Positions 8,292-17,723 of a stretch of DNA of 64,000 nucleotides are shown one piece after another. The notes under the pieces were generated by a model, which was given only the letters and a program-made list of their open reading frames with translations, did no database searches and was not told the DNA's origin. Source of the DNA: DASZIT01 sp963770635. Lineage in GTDB: Bacteria > Actinomycetota > Acidimicrobiia > Acidimicrobiales > RAAP-2. The stretch lies in NCBI GenBank assembly GCA_963770635.1, contig CAVYQI010000005.1, positions 558,001 to 622,000 on the forward strand. Reading direction: 5' to 3'. The position numbers and the translations under genes were made by a program. Positions within the stretch are counted from its first letter, which is position 1; each line of letters begins with the position of its first letter.

Positions 8292-10559
8292 TCAGTCCTG
8301 CCCGGCGGTTTGGGCCGCGAACACCGCCGGCATCGAACCGAAGAAGCCGGCGTTGCCGAAGGCGAAGATGCCGCCGTCGGCGGCCACCATCCAGTACCCG
8401 CTCCACGGGGGTGCCACCGTCATCCCGACCACCGGAAGCACCAGGTTGAGGCTTCCGGTCGACCCGAAGAACTGGGCATCGCCGAAGGCGAAGATGCCGC
8501 CGTCGGAGGCGACCAGCCAGTAGCCACCGCCTCCGGGAGTCGCGGCCATGCCCACCACCGGCCGATTCAGGGCCATGGCCCCGGTCGACCCGCGGAAGGC
8601 GGCGTCGCCGAAGGCGAAGATGCCGCCGTCGGAGGCGACCAGCCAGTAGCCACCGCCGTCAGACGTCGCGGCCATGCCCACCACCGGTTTGTTGAGGGCC
8701 ACGGCCCCGGTCGACCCGTGGAAGACGGCGTCACCGAAGGCGAAGATCCCGCCGTCGGAGGCGACCAGCCAGTAGCCACCGCCGTCGGGAGTCGCGGCCA
8801 TGCCCACCACCGGTTTGTTGAGGGCCATGGCCCCGGTCGAACCGTGGAAGGCGGCGTCCCCGAAGGCGAAGATGCCGCCGTCGGAGGCGACCAGCCAGTA
8901 GCCCTTGCCGTCCCGGGTGGCCGCCATCCCGACGATGGGTTTGTTGAGATGGATGCCCCCGGTGGAGCCGAAGAAGGCGGCGTCGCCGAACGAGAAGATC
9001 CCGCCGTCGGAAGCCACGTTCCAGTACCCCTTGCCGTCGGGGGTAGCGGCCATGCCCACCATCGGTTGGGTGAGGTGCCCGGGGGCCCCCTGGGACAGGA
9101 AGCCGGTGAGCTGGGGGTCGTGATGGAACATCGGCCACGACCGCTTCCCCAGCGAGTGACCGGCCGAGCCGGCCACCTCGTAGTGTTGGATGATGCCCTG
9201 ATTGGCCGACCCGTAACCGGCGATGGTGATGCCGATGGTCCCGTTGGGGTCGATGGTCACCATCGGGGAGTTCTGGAGCCCGATGGTGTCCGCCCCGAGG
9301 GTGGCCACCACCGCGGCGGTCCGGCCGTCGTAGATGACCAGGCCCGAAGTGGTTGGGACCAACACGTCGTTGTAGCCACCCCCGGTGAGGTCGGCGGTGG
9401 TGATGCCCCCGATGATCCGGCCGGCGGTGGACTGCGGCCACCCGGCCAGGGGCTGGCCGTTGGCGCCGTTCAGCACCCACACCGTGCCGCCCGACCCGGT
9501 GTCGGCGCCCTCGATCACCTGTTCCGAGCCGTCACCCACGGTGTCGCCGATGGCTGGACTGTCGATGGTGTTGCCGCCCAGGTTGGTCTTCCAGACGATG
9601 TTGCAGTTGGCGTCGGCGCCGAAGATCGAGTTGGAGTCGGAAGCCCCTGGGAAGTACGAACCGGTCCCGAAGGTGATCCCCATCCCCCCTCCGGCCAGGA
9701 AGTTGCCCACCGCCGGCGATGAGTCCACGGTCTGGTTGACGTCGTGGCTGCAGATGAGGTTGCCGCCGCCGCCCAGGACCCGGAGGTGGCCGCCGTTGGT
9801 ATAGGTGACACCGTTGGCCACACCGGCGCTGGAGTCGCCGCCTTCCACGATCTCGGTCTGACCGTTCCCGTAGAGGTCGGCGAGTGCCGGAGTGGTGAAG
9901 GAGCTGTCAGCGGTGAAGAACGGCCAACCGGGGAGCAGCGCGCCGTTGACCGCGTTGAGCGCATACTGATTCTGTCCGAGCGACGGCGCGGTGACCCCGG
10001 TCACCCCGTCGATGCTCCCGACCGACATGGATGCCTGCACCCCTTGCGGGCCCTGCGGGTCGACGGCGTTAACCCCCCAGACCTGGGCCCCGGCGTGGTT
10101 GAAGGCGTAGTAGCCGCCGATGTGCGGATTGGCGGCGTTCCCGGCCCCGACGAACACGGTGTCGAGCCCGCTGCCGTCGACCGAGGCGGACGAGGGCGTC
10201 GAATCGATGGGGACGCCCCCGGTGTGCGCCGGCCACCCGGCCGGCGCGGTCCGATTGGAAAGATGGAACGCCCACAGGGTGCCGGTGCGGTCACCGACCA
10301 CCACCGAGGGCGAGCCGTCGAGGTTGGCCACCGACGGCGACGACAGCGCGACGGGCGAACCACCGTCGGGCAGCGTCTGGGTCCACACCAGCGACGTCGT
10401 CACCGCGTGGGCCTGAAGCTTGGCGGTTGCCGCCGAGGCCGGACTGGAAGCCGTGAGTGCCGGTGCGACCACCGCGCCAAGGGTGATGCAGGCGCCTACC
10501 GCTCGGGTGATCCGCCGGGCGCGCCGCTCAAGCTGCTGATGTCCCCGTTTTATTGCCAT
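8292..10559 (-). CDS. secreted FG-GAP-like beta-propeller protein with six YWLVASDGG repeats
   Basis: The 755-residue protein has an N-terminal basic stretch and hydrophobic segment ending in SPASAA, a Sec-type signal peptide. Residues about 50-490 contain repeated blades such as SSPSVANLDGSPSVVVGD, TTPALADLYGNGQTEIVEGG and DSPAIGDTVGDGSEQVIEGA, the FG-GAP/VCBS style of propeller, finishing with WPMFHHDPQLTG. Six 42-residue YWLVASDGG repeats complete the protein. I prefer ATG 10559 over 10568 because a TACCAT box sits exactly seven bases before it, the spacing of leaderless actinobacterial transcripts. Likely an exported surface or matrix protein; no catalytic site was found. Confidence 0.8.
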   Translation of the reverse strand: MAIKRGHQQLERRARRITRAVGACITLGAVVAPALTASSPASAATAKLQAHAVTTSLVWTQTLPDGGSPVALSSPSVANLDGSPSVVVGDRTGTLWAFHLSNRTAPAGWPAHTGGVPIDSTPSSASVDGSGLDTVFVGAGNAANPHIGGYYAFNHAGAQVWGVNAVDPQGPQGVQASMSVGSIDGVTGVTAPSLGQNQYALNAVNGALLPGWPFFTADSSFTTPALADLYGNGQTEIVEGGDSSAGVANGVTYTNGGHLRVLGGGGNLICSHDVNQTVDSSPAVGNFLAGGGMGITFGTGSYFPGASDSNSIFGADANCNIVWKTNLGGNTIDSPAIGDTVGDGSEQVIEGADTGSGGTVWVLNGANGQPLAGWPQSTAGRIIGGITTADLTGGGYNDVLVPTTSGLVIYDGRTAAVVATLGADTIGLQNSPMVTIDPNGTIGITIAGYGSANQGIIQHYEVAGSAGHSLGKRSWPMFHHDPQLTGFLSQGAPGHLTQPMVGMAATPDGKGYWNVASDGGIFSFGDAAFFGSTGGIHLNKPIVGMAATRDGKGYWLVASDGGIFAFGDAAFHGSTGAMALNKPVVGMAATPDGGGYWLVASDGGIFAFGDAVFHGSTGAVALNKPVVGMAATSDGGGYWLVASDGGIFAFGDAAFRGSTGAMALNRPVVGMAATPGGGGYWLVASDGGIFAFGDAQFFGSTGSLNLVLPVVGMTVAPPWSGYWMVAADGGIFAFGNAGFFGSMPAVFAAQTAGQD
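8330..9069 (-). repeat. six tandem 126-bp units encoding YWLVASDGG repeats (array 2)
   Basis: Six 42-codon units of the same family as at 6179-6928 end the FG-GAP-like protein. The first has YWNVASDGG and the last YWMVAADGG, while the central four are nearly uniform. The array is followed by a short non-repeat tail (MPAVFAAQTAGQD). Confidence 0.9.
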
Positions 10560-10566
10560 GTGACGC

Positions 10567-10572
10567 ATGGTA
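10567..10572 (-). promoter_or_regulatory. leaderless-type -10 box for the FG-GAP-like gene
   Basis: The minus strand reads TACCAT, then seven bases, then ATG at 10559. A TANNNT box at that distance places the transcription start on the start codon. No convincing ribosome binding site is present, which agrees with a leaderless message. Confidence 0.4.
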
Positions 10573-10652
10573 GCGATCGCCGGGGTTAGACGCGGGGGTA
10601 AAGAATCGCCGTGCGGACACCAACAATCAGGCTCGGCTCGCTACTGTTGGGG

Positions 10653-12450
10653 ATGCTCTCGTCGCCGCCGGCAACCTCTGCTGACGTGGCCGAAACCCCA
10701 GATCGGCGGACCCGGAGCCAGATCATCCAACGACCGTCCCGACGGCATCTCTTCGACCCGACGCCGTGGTTGGTGGCGGTTGCGGCCCTGGTGCTCCGGC
10801 TGGTCACCGCGGCCAAGGGACCGACCGATTGGGACTCCGCCCAGTACGCGTCGGCGGTCAACCACTTCGACGTGACCCACGGTCAGCCCCAGCCCCCGGG
10901 CTACTGGCTCTACGTCGAGGCCGGTCGACTGGTGAAGTCCCTGAGTGGACTGGGCGCCGTCCACAGCCTGGTGGTGGTGGCGGCCATCGCCTCGGCGGCC
11001 GGCGCCGGACTTGCGGTGGTGGCCGGACGCGATCTGGGTGGGCGATGGACGGGGATCGCGGCAGGGTTGATCGTGGCCAGTTCCCCGTTCGCCTGGTTCA
11101 GCGGTTCGATCGTGTCCACCTACTCCTTCGACACCGTCGCCGGTTCCCTCCTGATCATCCTGGCCTGGCGGGCCCGTCCCGGGAGCTGGCACGGCATCGG
11201 GGCGATCGTCGCCCTCGGGCTCCTGGCCGGATTCCGGCAGTCCATTGTCCAGGCCTTCGCTATCCTCACCATCGTCGCGATCGTCGGCTCGACCCGACGG
11301 TGGGGCCGTCTGGCCATCACGGTGGGCGCCGGAATCGCATCGGTGGCGGTGTGGATGATCCCGATGGCCCTCCAGCAACCCGGCGGCATCGGCACCTGGA
11401 TCCGGGCGACCCGGACCGAGGCCAGCGGCGCCGCCCAGGCGACGTCGATCCTCGATCATGCGCCCGGCGCCCACCTGAATATCGGAACCTTCGCCGGCTA
11501 CACGGTGGTGGCGCTGGCGCCGTTGGCGGCGGCGGCGCTGCTGGCCGGGGTGGCGGTGGCCATCCGCGGCCTGCTCCGGCGTCGGAGGTCTGACGAGGAC
11601 GACGGGAGCGTGCCCGGGCCGGCGCCGGAGGCCGGGCCCAACGGGTCCCGCCCCTGGTACCAGTCCAAAGCGGCCATCCTCACCGCCGCCATTCTCCCAC
11701 CGGTGGCCATCGTCGCTCTCGTCCAGTTCGCCAAGGGGGGCTACCTGCTGGCCTACCAACCTGGCGCGGTCATCGCCCTGCTGCTTCCGCTGTCGGCCCT
11801 CACCCAGCACGTTCGTCGTCGCGGATCCGCGCCCCGCTACTCGGGCTCCTGGCTGGTACTCACCTCTCTCGTGGTGGCCGGGCTGGTGGCCCTCGGTGCC
11901 CAGCGGTTCCTGGACGGGAACGGGGTGTTGCCCCAAAGCTGGCTGAAGCCCACCACCGGCGGACTCTGGTTGCAGCAGGCCCGCTACCAGGCGCCGTACG
12001 CCGACACCCGGGCCACCATCACCGGCGCCGACGCCATCGACACCGCCCTCGGAGGTCTCGCCCCCTCGGTGAATCCGGCTCGCGACGTCGTGGTGTTCGA
12101 CACCGTCGACGGGGGAGCCAACATCTACCGCAACGCCGGCTATGCCCTTCCCCGACATCCGCATCGCCCTCATCCAGCCGAACGGCGTCCTCTACAACCA
12201 GGTCCACGGGGCGCTGTACTACGCCAAGGGCAACTCGGTAGCCACCGCCCCGTCGGGCTCGGTGATTCTGGTGGCGTCGCCGACCCTGCCGGGATTGGCC
12301 TCCCTGGTGGCCCAGGGCTACGCGCTGCCGATCGCCACCCCCCAGCCCATCGGCGGCTACCGGGTGTGGCAGCTGCTACCCGGCCCCGCCATTCTCGGGG
12401 TGCACCTGATCAGCCGGGCGGGTCCCCGCCCGCTGGGCACCGGTATCTGA
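10653..12450 (+). CDS. integral-membrane glycosyltransferase (GT39/ArnT-like), frameshifted
   Basis: A polytopic membrane protein of about 600 residues with the early acidic motif DWDSAQYA after the first membrane segment, followed by HGQPQPPGYWLY; this matches the catalytic loop of GT-C enzymes that use polyprenyl-linked sugars outside the membrane. About nine to ten hydrophobic segments are visible before a soluble C-terminal region. The frame changes by one surplus base at about 12138-12150, in a run of C; the C-terminal part (from PDIRIALIQPNGVLYNQV) continues in the next frame to a stop at 12448. The start may be ATG 10653 or GTG 10611. The 3' end overlaps the convergent GT4 gene by 75 bases. 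Its place beside the glycan operon suggests it adds a sugar to the same surface polymer. Confidence 0.7.
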
Positions 12451-13635
12451 TCGCCGGGGAAGGCCCGCCACCGACTCGAGGAACCCGGCATAGCGATCGA
12501 TCACCAGGGGCCAGCGAAAGTGACGGTCGACGTAGGAACGACCCCGCCGGCCCAGCTCGGCGGCCAGGGCGCCGTCCTCGCCCAATCGCTCGATGATGAC
12601 CTCGAACTCGCCGTAGCCATGGAAGGACAGCCCCCCGCCCGAACGCCGGGCGTGCTCGGCGGTGGCACCGCAGGCGGCGTTGACCACCACCGGGGTGCGG
12701 GCGCTCCACGCCTCGGCGATGACCAACGAGAACGCCTCCCACCTCGACGGGGACACCAGGGCCACCGCCTGGCGCAGCAGCTCCCATTTGGCCGCCTCCG
12801 ACACCGCCCCCACCACGTCGATGTCGGGATGCGGCGCCGGGGAATCGACCACCGGTCCGGCCAACACCAGCCGGAGGGGACCGGGATGACGCTCCTTGTA
12901 GGCGCCGAACATCGACGCCAACGTGGTGGTTCCCTTGTGGCTGTCGACCCGGCCCAGGCAGAGCAGATAGGGAACGCCGGGCACCTCGGGATCACCGGGC
13001 TCGTTGGCCAGGGAGCCGGGGGGCGGGTCATCCACTCCCAGGCCGAGCAGCATCTGGTGATGGGAGGCGACCGGAAAGATCCCCTGGACCAATTCCCGTT
13101 CCGCGTCGGTCTGGAACACCAGGGCGTCGGCGGCCTCGAAGACCCGGGGGAAGACGGGCAGGTGGAGGGCCGGCTCGTCATGGGCGGCGGGATGGAGCAC
13201 CGTGGGGGTGTCCACCCGGTCGATCACCCGGGCGGTCGGATAGTAGAGATAGGGATAGAAGACCATGACGTCGGCGGTCGAGGCTTCGGCGGCATCGGCC
13301 AGGGCCGGGGTCACCGGGCCCTGAAAATCCAGCCACCGCTCCGAGTCCGGCATCGACGCCGAGGCGGGATCGGCCAGCAACGCCGCCGAGAGAGCATGAA
13401 ACGACGGATCCCGCCCGGCCGCCGACCGGAACCGGTGGACCCTCACCCCGTTGATGCGGTCCTCCCCTTCCGGGTAGACGTCGGCCCAGGTCACGAAATC
13501 CTCGGCACAGCTGGTCAGGACTTCGACGTCCCATCCGGGTTCCGACACCAGTCCCTCGGCCAGCCGCCGAGCGGCGGTCTCGGCGCCGCCGATGATCTCC
13601 GGCCCGTAACGAGGTACAACGAAAGAAACGCGCAT
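12376..13635 (-). CDS. GT4-type glycosyltransferase (paralogue B1)
   Basis: The 419-residue GT-B-fold protein begins MRVSFVVPRYGPEIIGGAETA, the N-terminal glycine-rich loop of retaining family 4 glycosyltransferases. It carries the nucleotide-sugar motif E-x7-E as EAFSLVIAE and the LGRVDSHKG segment. It closely resembles the product of 19821-21068 (shared PRYGPE.IGGAETAAR, PTVLHPAAHDEPAL, RRSGGGL), so the two are duplicates. It is the last gene of the minus-strand glycan operon, 28 bases after the preceding glycosyltransferase. Donor and acceptor sugars are unknown. Confidence 0.88.
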   Translation of the reverse strand: MRVSFVVPRYGPEIIGGAETAARRLAEGLVSEPGWDVEVLTSCAEDFVTWADVYPEGEDRINGVRVHRFRSAAGRDPSFHALSAALLADPASASMPDSERWLDFQGPVTPALADAAEASTADVMVFYPYLYYPTARVIDRVDTPTVLHPAAHDEPALHLPVFPRVFEAADALVFQTDAERELVQGIFPVASHHQMLLGLGVDDPPPGSLANEPGDPEVPGVPYLLCLGRVDSHKGTTTLASMFGAYKERHPGPLRLVLAGPVVDSPAPHPDIDVVGAVSEAAKWELLRQAVALVSPSRWEAFSLVIAEAWSARTPVVVNAACGATAEHARRSGGGLSFHGYGEFEVIIERLGEDGALAAELGRRGRSYVDRHFRWPLVIDRYAGFLESVAGLPRRSDTGAQRAGTRPADQVHPENGGAG

Positions 13636-13663
13636 CAGCAGGGGCGACGGGCCGCCGACACGT

Positions 13664-14749
13664 TCACGCCGCGTAGGCGGCTTCGAGGGCGGAAGCGAAA
13701 CCCTCCTTCACCCTCGGAAGGGCGAACCACGCCACCCGCTCCGACGCCGCCCGGGCCAGGGCGGCCCGCAGGCTCTGGTCGGTGACCACCCGGTGGATGG
13801 CGGCGGCGACCCGGGCCGGCTGCTTGTCGGGGAGCACCAGTCCGGCGGTGGCCACCGTCTCGGGAACCGCGGTGTTGGTGTAGGCAACGATGGGCACCTG
13901 GTGGTACATGGACTCGAGCAGCGGCACGCAGAATCCCTCGTGGTTGGAGAGGCAGACGAAGGCGTCAGCGGCCGCGTAGTAGGCGATCAGCTCCTCGTGG
14001 GACACCGAGCCGGCGAACTCGACAGCGTCGACCAGGCCGAGCTCATCGGCGAACCGCTTCACCGCTTTTTGGTAGTCCTCGCTGATGGCGCCCCCCACCA
14101 GCCGGAGCCGGGCGGCGGGGTCGTAGAGCCGGCGGTAGGTGGCCAGGGTCTTGACCAGGTCGTGCTGCCCCTTGTGCGGAGACACCTTGCCGACGAACAG
14201 CAAGTCGGTGCCGCCGTCGGCTTTCTCGGCCCGCAGACGCTTGGCCAGGGTCGGATCCGGCGAGCCGGCGAAGCTGTCGAGGTCGAGCAGCAACGGCACG
14301 GTGGCGGTCACCCGGTAGCCGGCCGCCTGCAGCTCCCGTTCGTTGAACATCGAATCGGCCACCGCGAACTCGGTCACCGGGGCCAGGTCCCGCAGCTGGG
14401 ATCGGCCCCAGCGGACCTCTTCGCCCACCGCCGGGATCCAGGCCTCCAGCAGATCGGCCGGGGTGATGTTGTGGTAGTTGACGAACTTCCGTTCGCGGCG
14501 TTCCCGGAAGATGTCGGCCACTCCGCTGCCGATCGAGAGTTGGTACAGCAGCACCCGGTCGTTCGACGGCGGGTCGCCCAACCGGGAGATCGGGAATCCG
14601 TACTCGAAGCGGTCGGCGCTGGCATTGCCGTAGAAGATGTCGGACTCGAAACCCCGGGACCGGAGAAGATCCCGGAGCTGTACGACATGGCCCCCGATGG
14701 CGTCCCGACTGGCCAAGGTCGGGATCACCTGGTCGATCCGACGCGTCAA
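13664..14749 (-). CDS. GT4-type glycosyltransferase (paralogue A1)
   Basis: The 361-residue protein has VGKVSPHKGQHDLV and the EGFCVPLLE form of the E-x7-E motif, both standard for GT4 glycosyltransferases. It belongs with the products of 17724-18842 and 21065-22165; all three share VLLYQLS, YHNITPAD and SEHEGF/SNHEGF-type stretches. The start is TTG 14749, overlapping the Wzt stop as TTGA, so translation is coupled to the exporter ATPase. Probably builds the exported glycan at the cytoplasmic face. Confidence 0.88.
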   Translation of the reverse strand: MTRRIDQVIPTLASRDAIGGHVVQLRDLLRSRGFESDIFYGNASADRFEYGFPISRLGDPPSNDRVLLYQLSIGSGVADIFRERRERKFVNYHNITPADLLEAWIPAVGEEVRWGRSQLRDLAPVTEFAVADSMFNERELQAAGYRVTATVPLLLDLDSFAGSPDPTLAKRLRAEKADGGTDLLFVGKVSPHKGQHDLVKTLATYRRLYDPAARLRLVGGAISEDYQKAVKRFADELGLVDAVEFAGSVSHEELIAYYAAADAFVCLSNHEGFCVPLLESMYHQVPIVAYTNTAVPETVATAGLVLPDKQPARVAAAIHRVVTDQSLRAALARAASERVAWFALPRVKEGFASALEAAYAA

Positions 14750-16001
14750 GAGGCGACTTCCTCCGCGGGGTCGAGTTTGGTCACCACCGGCACCTCACCG
14801 GTGAGCCCCGTCGGCCGGTGACGGAAACTCGCCACCGGCAACAACCGCACCCGGCCGGTAGACCGGCCGGGATTGGCCACCTCGAATTGGGTGACCTGGT
14901 CCTTCCAGTCGAAGATGGCGGTCTCGCTGAGGCTGCGGATGCCGACGCTGACCGAATAGGTGCCGTCCAGCAGCGGGACCTCGGCGAAATCGAACCGGAT
15001 CTGCCCACCACCCAGCGGCACCTCCATCTGGCACCCGGAGTCGTCAGGGTCGGAGGCGAAGACCAGCTCGTTGTTGTCGTCGTGGATGGCGATGGTGGCC
15101 ATGGCGTTGGGCACCGGGGCCAGGCTGTCCAGCTCGGCGATGATGGTCAGCGATTCGCCGGGGTAGAGGTGGTGCCGGCTGCCCATCCCGCCGTGCTCGG
15201 CCTGCACGGTGCCGATGGAGAAGACATTGCCCTCGATCCCGCCGGTCTCCGAGTTGTCCAGGGTGCCGACCCCGAGGAGGTCGGCCAGGTACACCCGGAT
15301 CCCCTCGCCGGGCTCGTCCACGGTGATCACCCGACCATGGTTCATCACCATCACCCGCTCGCAATTCTGCCGGATGACGTCGGTGCCGTGGGAGACGACC
15401 ACGATGGTCCGGCCCTCTTGCTGGAACTTCTTGACATGGTCGAGGCACTTGCGCTGGAAGGCGGCGTCGCCCACCGCCAGCACCTCGTCGACCAGCAGTA
15501 CGTCCGGCTCGACGTTGACAGCGACCGCGAACCCGAGCCGGACGTACATGCCCGACGAGTAGTACTTGACCTGGTTGTCGATGAACTGCTCCAGCTCGGC
15601 GAAGGCCACGATGGCGTCGAACCGCTTTTCGATCTCGGAATGGGACAGACCCGAGCAGCGAGCCGTTGAGGAAGATGTTGTCCCGGCCCGACAGCTCGGG
15701 CTGGAAACCGGCGCCCAGCTCCAGCATGGCGGCCAGGCTGCCCCGGACCCGGATCTCCCCGGAGGTCGGCTTCAGGATCCCGGCGATGCACTTGAGCAGC
15801 GTCGATTTCCCGCAACCGTTGCGGCCGAGGATGCCGAACGTCTCGCCCTCCAGGATGTCCACGTTGACGTCCTGCAGCGCCCAGAACGGGGTCGAAGGGC
15901 ATCTTGCCGCCGTGGATCACCCGTTCCTTCAACGAGGTGTACTGCTCGTTGTAGAGGCGGAACTGCTTGGAGATGTCCTTGACTTCGATGGCGACGCTCA
16001 C
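14746..16001 (-). CDS. wzt: polysaccharide ABC exporter ATPase (Wzt-like), two frameshifts
   Basis: Read across two single-base shifts, the protein is a full Wzt-type ATPase: Walker A GRNGCGKSTL, the Wzt-typical YSSGMYVRLGFAVA signature, Walker B VLLVDEVLA and H-loop VSHGTD. It ends in a beta-rich C-terminal domain (NVFSIGTVQAEHGG onward, about 130 residues) like those that bind the end of the O-polysaccharide. A surplus base near 15887-15891 interrupts FDP-FWALQDVNVDILEG, and another near 15650 interrupts NGSLLG-LSHSEIEKRFD. Both repairs give normal family sequence, so I treat the gene as intact in vivo. It pairs with the permease just upstream and would energise export of a finished, lipid-linked glycan. 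Confidence 0.82.
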
Positions 16002-16004
16002 GGC

Positions 16005-17015
16005 CTACAGCTCCTCGGCGAAGTTGCCCTCGAGCCGGCCGAAGACCATCAGCGAGAGAAGGAAGAGGATGATACTGGCCCCCAGGACTACCGCGACGGC
16101 CAGAGTGTAGGTAGGCGCCCCCCAACTCGGGAGCATGTGATTGACCGCCCCATTGAGCGTGTACTGCGATTTCCCGTACAGCGTGCGTTGAAAGGTCATG
16201 GCGATGGTGGTGATCGGGTTCATCAGGTAGACGAATTTGAACCAGGCGAGATGGTGGTCGGTGAGCACCTTGGCGATCTGGCCGTAGGGGTAGACGATCG
16301 GGACGCTCCAGAACCAGGCCATCAACAGCACCTCGGTGAGGTGTTGGGTGTCCCGGAGGTAGACGTTGACCGCCGACAAGAAGATGGCGACCGCGCCGGT
16401 GAAGACCAGCAGGGCGGCCAGGGCAACCGGCAGCGTGTAGAAGTAGGCGAAGCTCGGAACGATGCCGAAGGCGGCCAGGGCCAGGACGAGTACCACCACC
16501 TGAATGCAGAACAGGATCAACGCCACCCCGACGGTGGACAGCGCCAGCAGCTCTCGCGGGAACGCCACCTTCTTCACGATTCCGGAGTTTGCCACCACCG
16601 CCCCGGTGGCCGAGTTGGCCGAGTTGTTGAACAGGTTCCACACCAGCAGGCCGCAGAACAGGAAGATGGCGAAGGAGGGGATGGTGTTCCGGGCGATGAC
16701 CTTGAACACCGTGTAGTAGATGGCCAGCACCAGGGCGGGGTTCAACATCGACCACACGTAGCCGAGCACCGAGCCCTTGTACTTGACCTTCAGCTGGGTC
16801 TTGGTCAACAGGATCAGCAGGTCCCGGTTGGTCCAGAGGTCCTTCAGCCGTTGGCCGAGTTGGACCTTGCCGTTGACGACCGTCACCTGTCGGTTGGACT
16901 GCCCGTGAACGAAACGGGTGCTCCCGCCGATGGTGGAAGTTAGGCCGTCGTCGTCGGTGATCCCGGTAGTTGCTGCCGGCGTTGAAGGCGCGGGCTCCAC
17001 CGCGCCCACACTCAC
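16005..17015 (-). CDS. wzm: polysaccharide ABC exporter permease (Wzm-like)
   Basis: The 336-residue protein has an 80-residue cytoplasmic N-terminus and then about six membrane segments. It contains the ABC-2 transporter features KVKYKGSVLGYVWSMLNPAL and VNVYLRDTQHLTEVLLMAWFW, characteristic of O-antigen and teichoic-acid export permeases. It starts at GTG 17015, overlapping the ClpP stop (GTGA), and is followed four bases later by the Wzt ATPase. Exports a polyprenyl-linked polysaccharide across the membrane. Confidence 0.93.
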   Translation of the reverse strand: MSVGAVEPAPSTPAATTGITDDDGLTSTIGGSTRFVHGQSNRQVTVVNGKVQLGQRLKDLWTNRDLLILLTKTQLKVKYKGSVLGYVWSMLNPALVLAIYYTVFKVIARNTIPSFAIFLFCGLLVWNLFNNSANSATGAVVANSGIVKKVAFPRELLALSTVGVALILFCIQVVVLVLALAAFGIVPSFAYFYTLPVALAALLVFTGAVAIFLSAVNVYLRDTQHLTEVLLMAWFWSVPIVYPYGQIAKVLTDHHLAWFKFVYLMNPITTIAMTFQRTLYGKSQYTLNGAVNHMLPSWGAPTYTLAVAVVLGASIILFLLSLMVFGRLEGNFAEEL

Positions 17016-17677
17016 TTGGTCACGGCCCCCGCGGTCGTCGGACCGTCGACGCCGTCCTTCTGGATCACCTCGTCGATGAACCCGTAGTCACGAGCCTCGT
17101 CGGCGGTGAACCAGCGGTCCCGGTCGGAGTCGGCCTCGATGCGCTCGACCGTCTGACCGGTGTGGAAAGCGATCCGCTCGGCCATCATCCGCTTGAGGTA
17201 GATGATCTGCTCGGCCTGGATGGCGATGTCCGACGCCTGCCCCTGCATCTGGCCGGAAGGCTGGTGCATCAGGATCCGGCTGTGAGGCAGGGCGAACCGC
17301 TTGCCCGGGGTGCCCGAGCACAGCAAGAACTGGCCCATCGACGCGGCCAGGCCCACGCAGATGGTGCGGATGTCGCAGCGCACGAACTGCATGGTGTCGT
17401 AGATGGCCAACCCGTCGGTGACCGATCCACCCGGCGAGTTGATGTACACGGAGATATCCCGTTCGTGATCCTCGGCCTCGAGCAGGATCAGCTGGGAACA
17501 CACCAGGTTGGCGGTGTCCTGGTCGATGGCAGAGCCGATGAAGACGATCCGCTCCTTCAACAACCGCTGGAAAATGTCCGACCCCGGGCCGGCATCGGCG
17601 CCGAACTTGGAACGGGCAGTTTCCCCGGAGGCGAGGTGGGTGGGTACGTGCAGGGAGAGCTGACGGGCGTCGTCCAT
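17012..17677 (-). CDS. clpP: ATP-dependent Clp protease proteolytic subunit
   Basis: The 221-residue serine protease has the nucleophile in GLAASMGQFLL (S113), the histidine in PHSRILMHQP (H138), a candidate triad aspartate in EADSDRDRWF, and the ClpP landmarks VYINSPGGSV and the C-terminal YGFIDEVI. It would form the heptameric chamber of a Clp protease and needs an unfoldase partner; no clpX, clpC or second clpP is next to it. Its stop overlaps the start of the exporter permease (GTGA), and a glycosyltransferase lies 46 bases upstream on the same strand, so it appears built into the glycan operon. Start ATG 17677 gives a normal N-terminus; a longer frame to 17806 lacks support. Confidence 0.93.
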   Translation of the reverse strand: MDDARQLSLHVPTHLASGETARSKFGADAGPGSDIFQRLLKERIVFIGSAIDQDTANLVCSQLILLEAEDHERDISVYINSPGGSVTDGLAIYDTMQFVRCDIRTICVGLAASMGQFLLCSGTPGKRFALPHSRILMHQPSGQMQGQASDIAIQAEQIIYLKRMMAERIAFHTGQTVERIEADSDRDRWFTADEARDYGFIDEVIQKDGVDGPTTAGAVTK

Positions 17678-17723
17678 AGTGGACAAGCCTACTTGCTCAC
17701 CGCTCTCGGGTGATGCAACGCGG

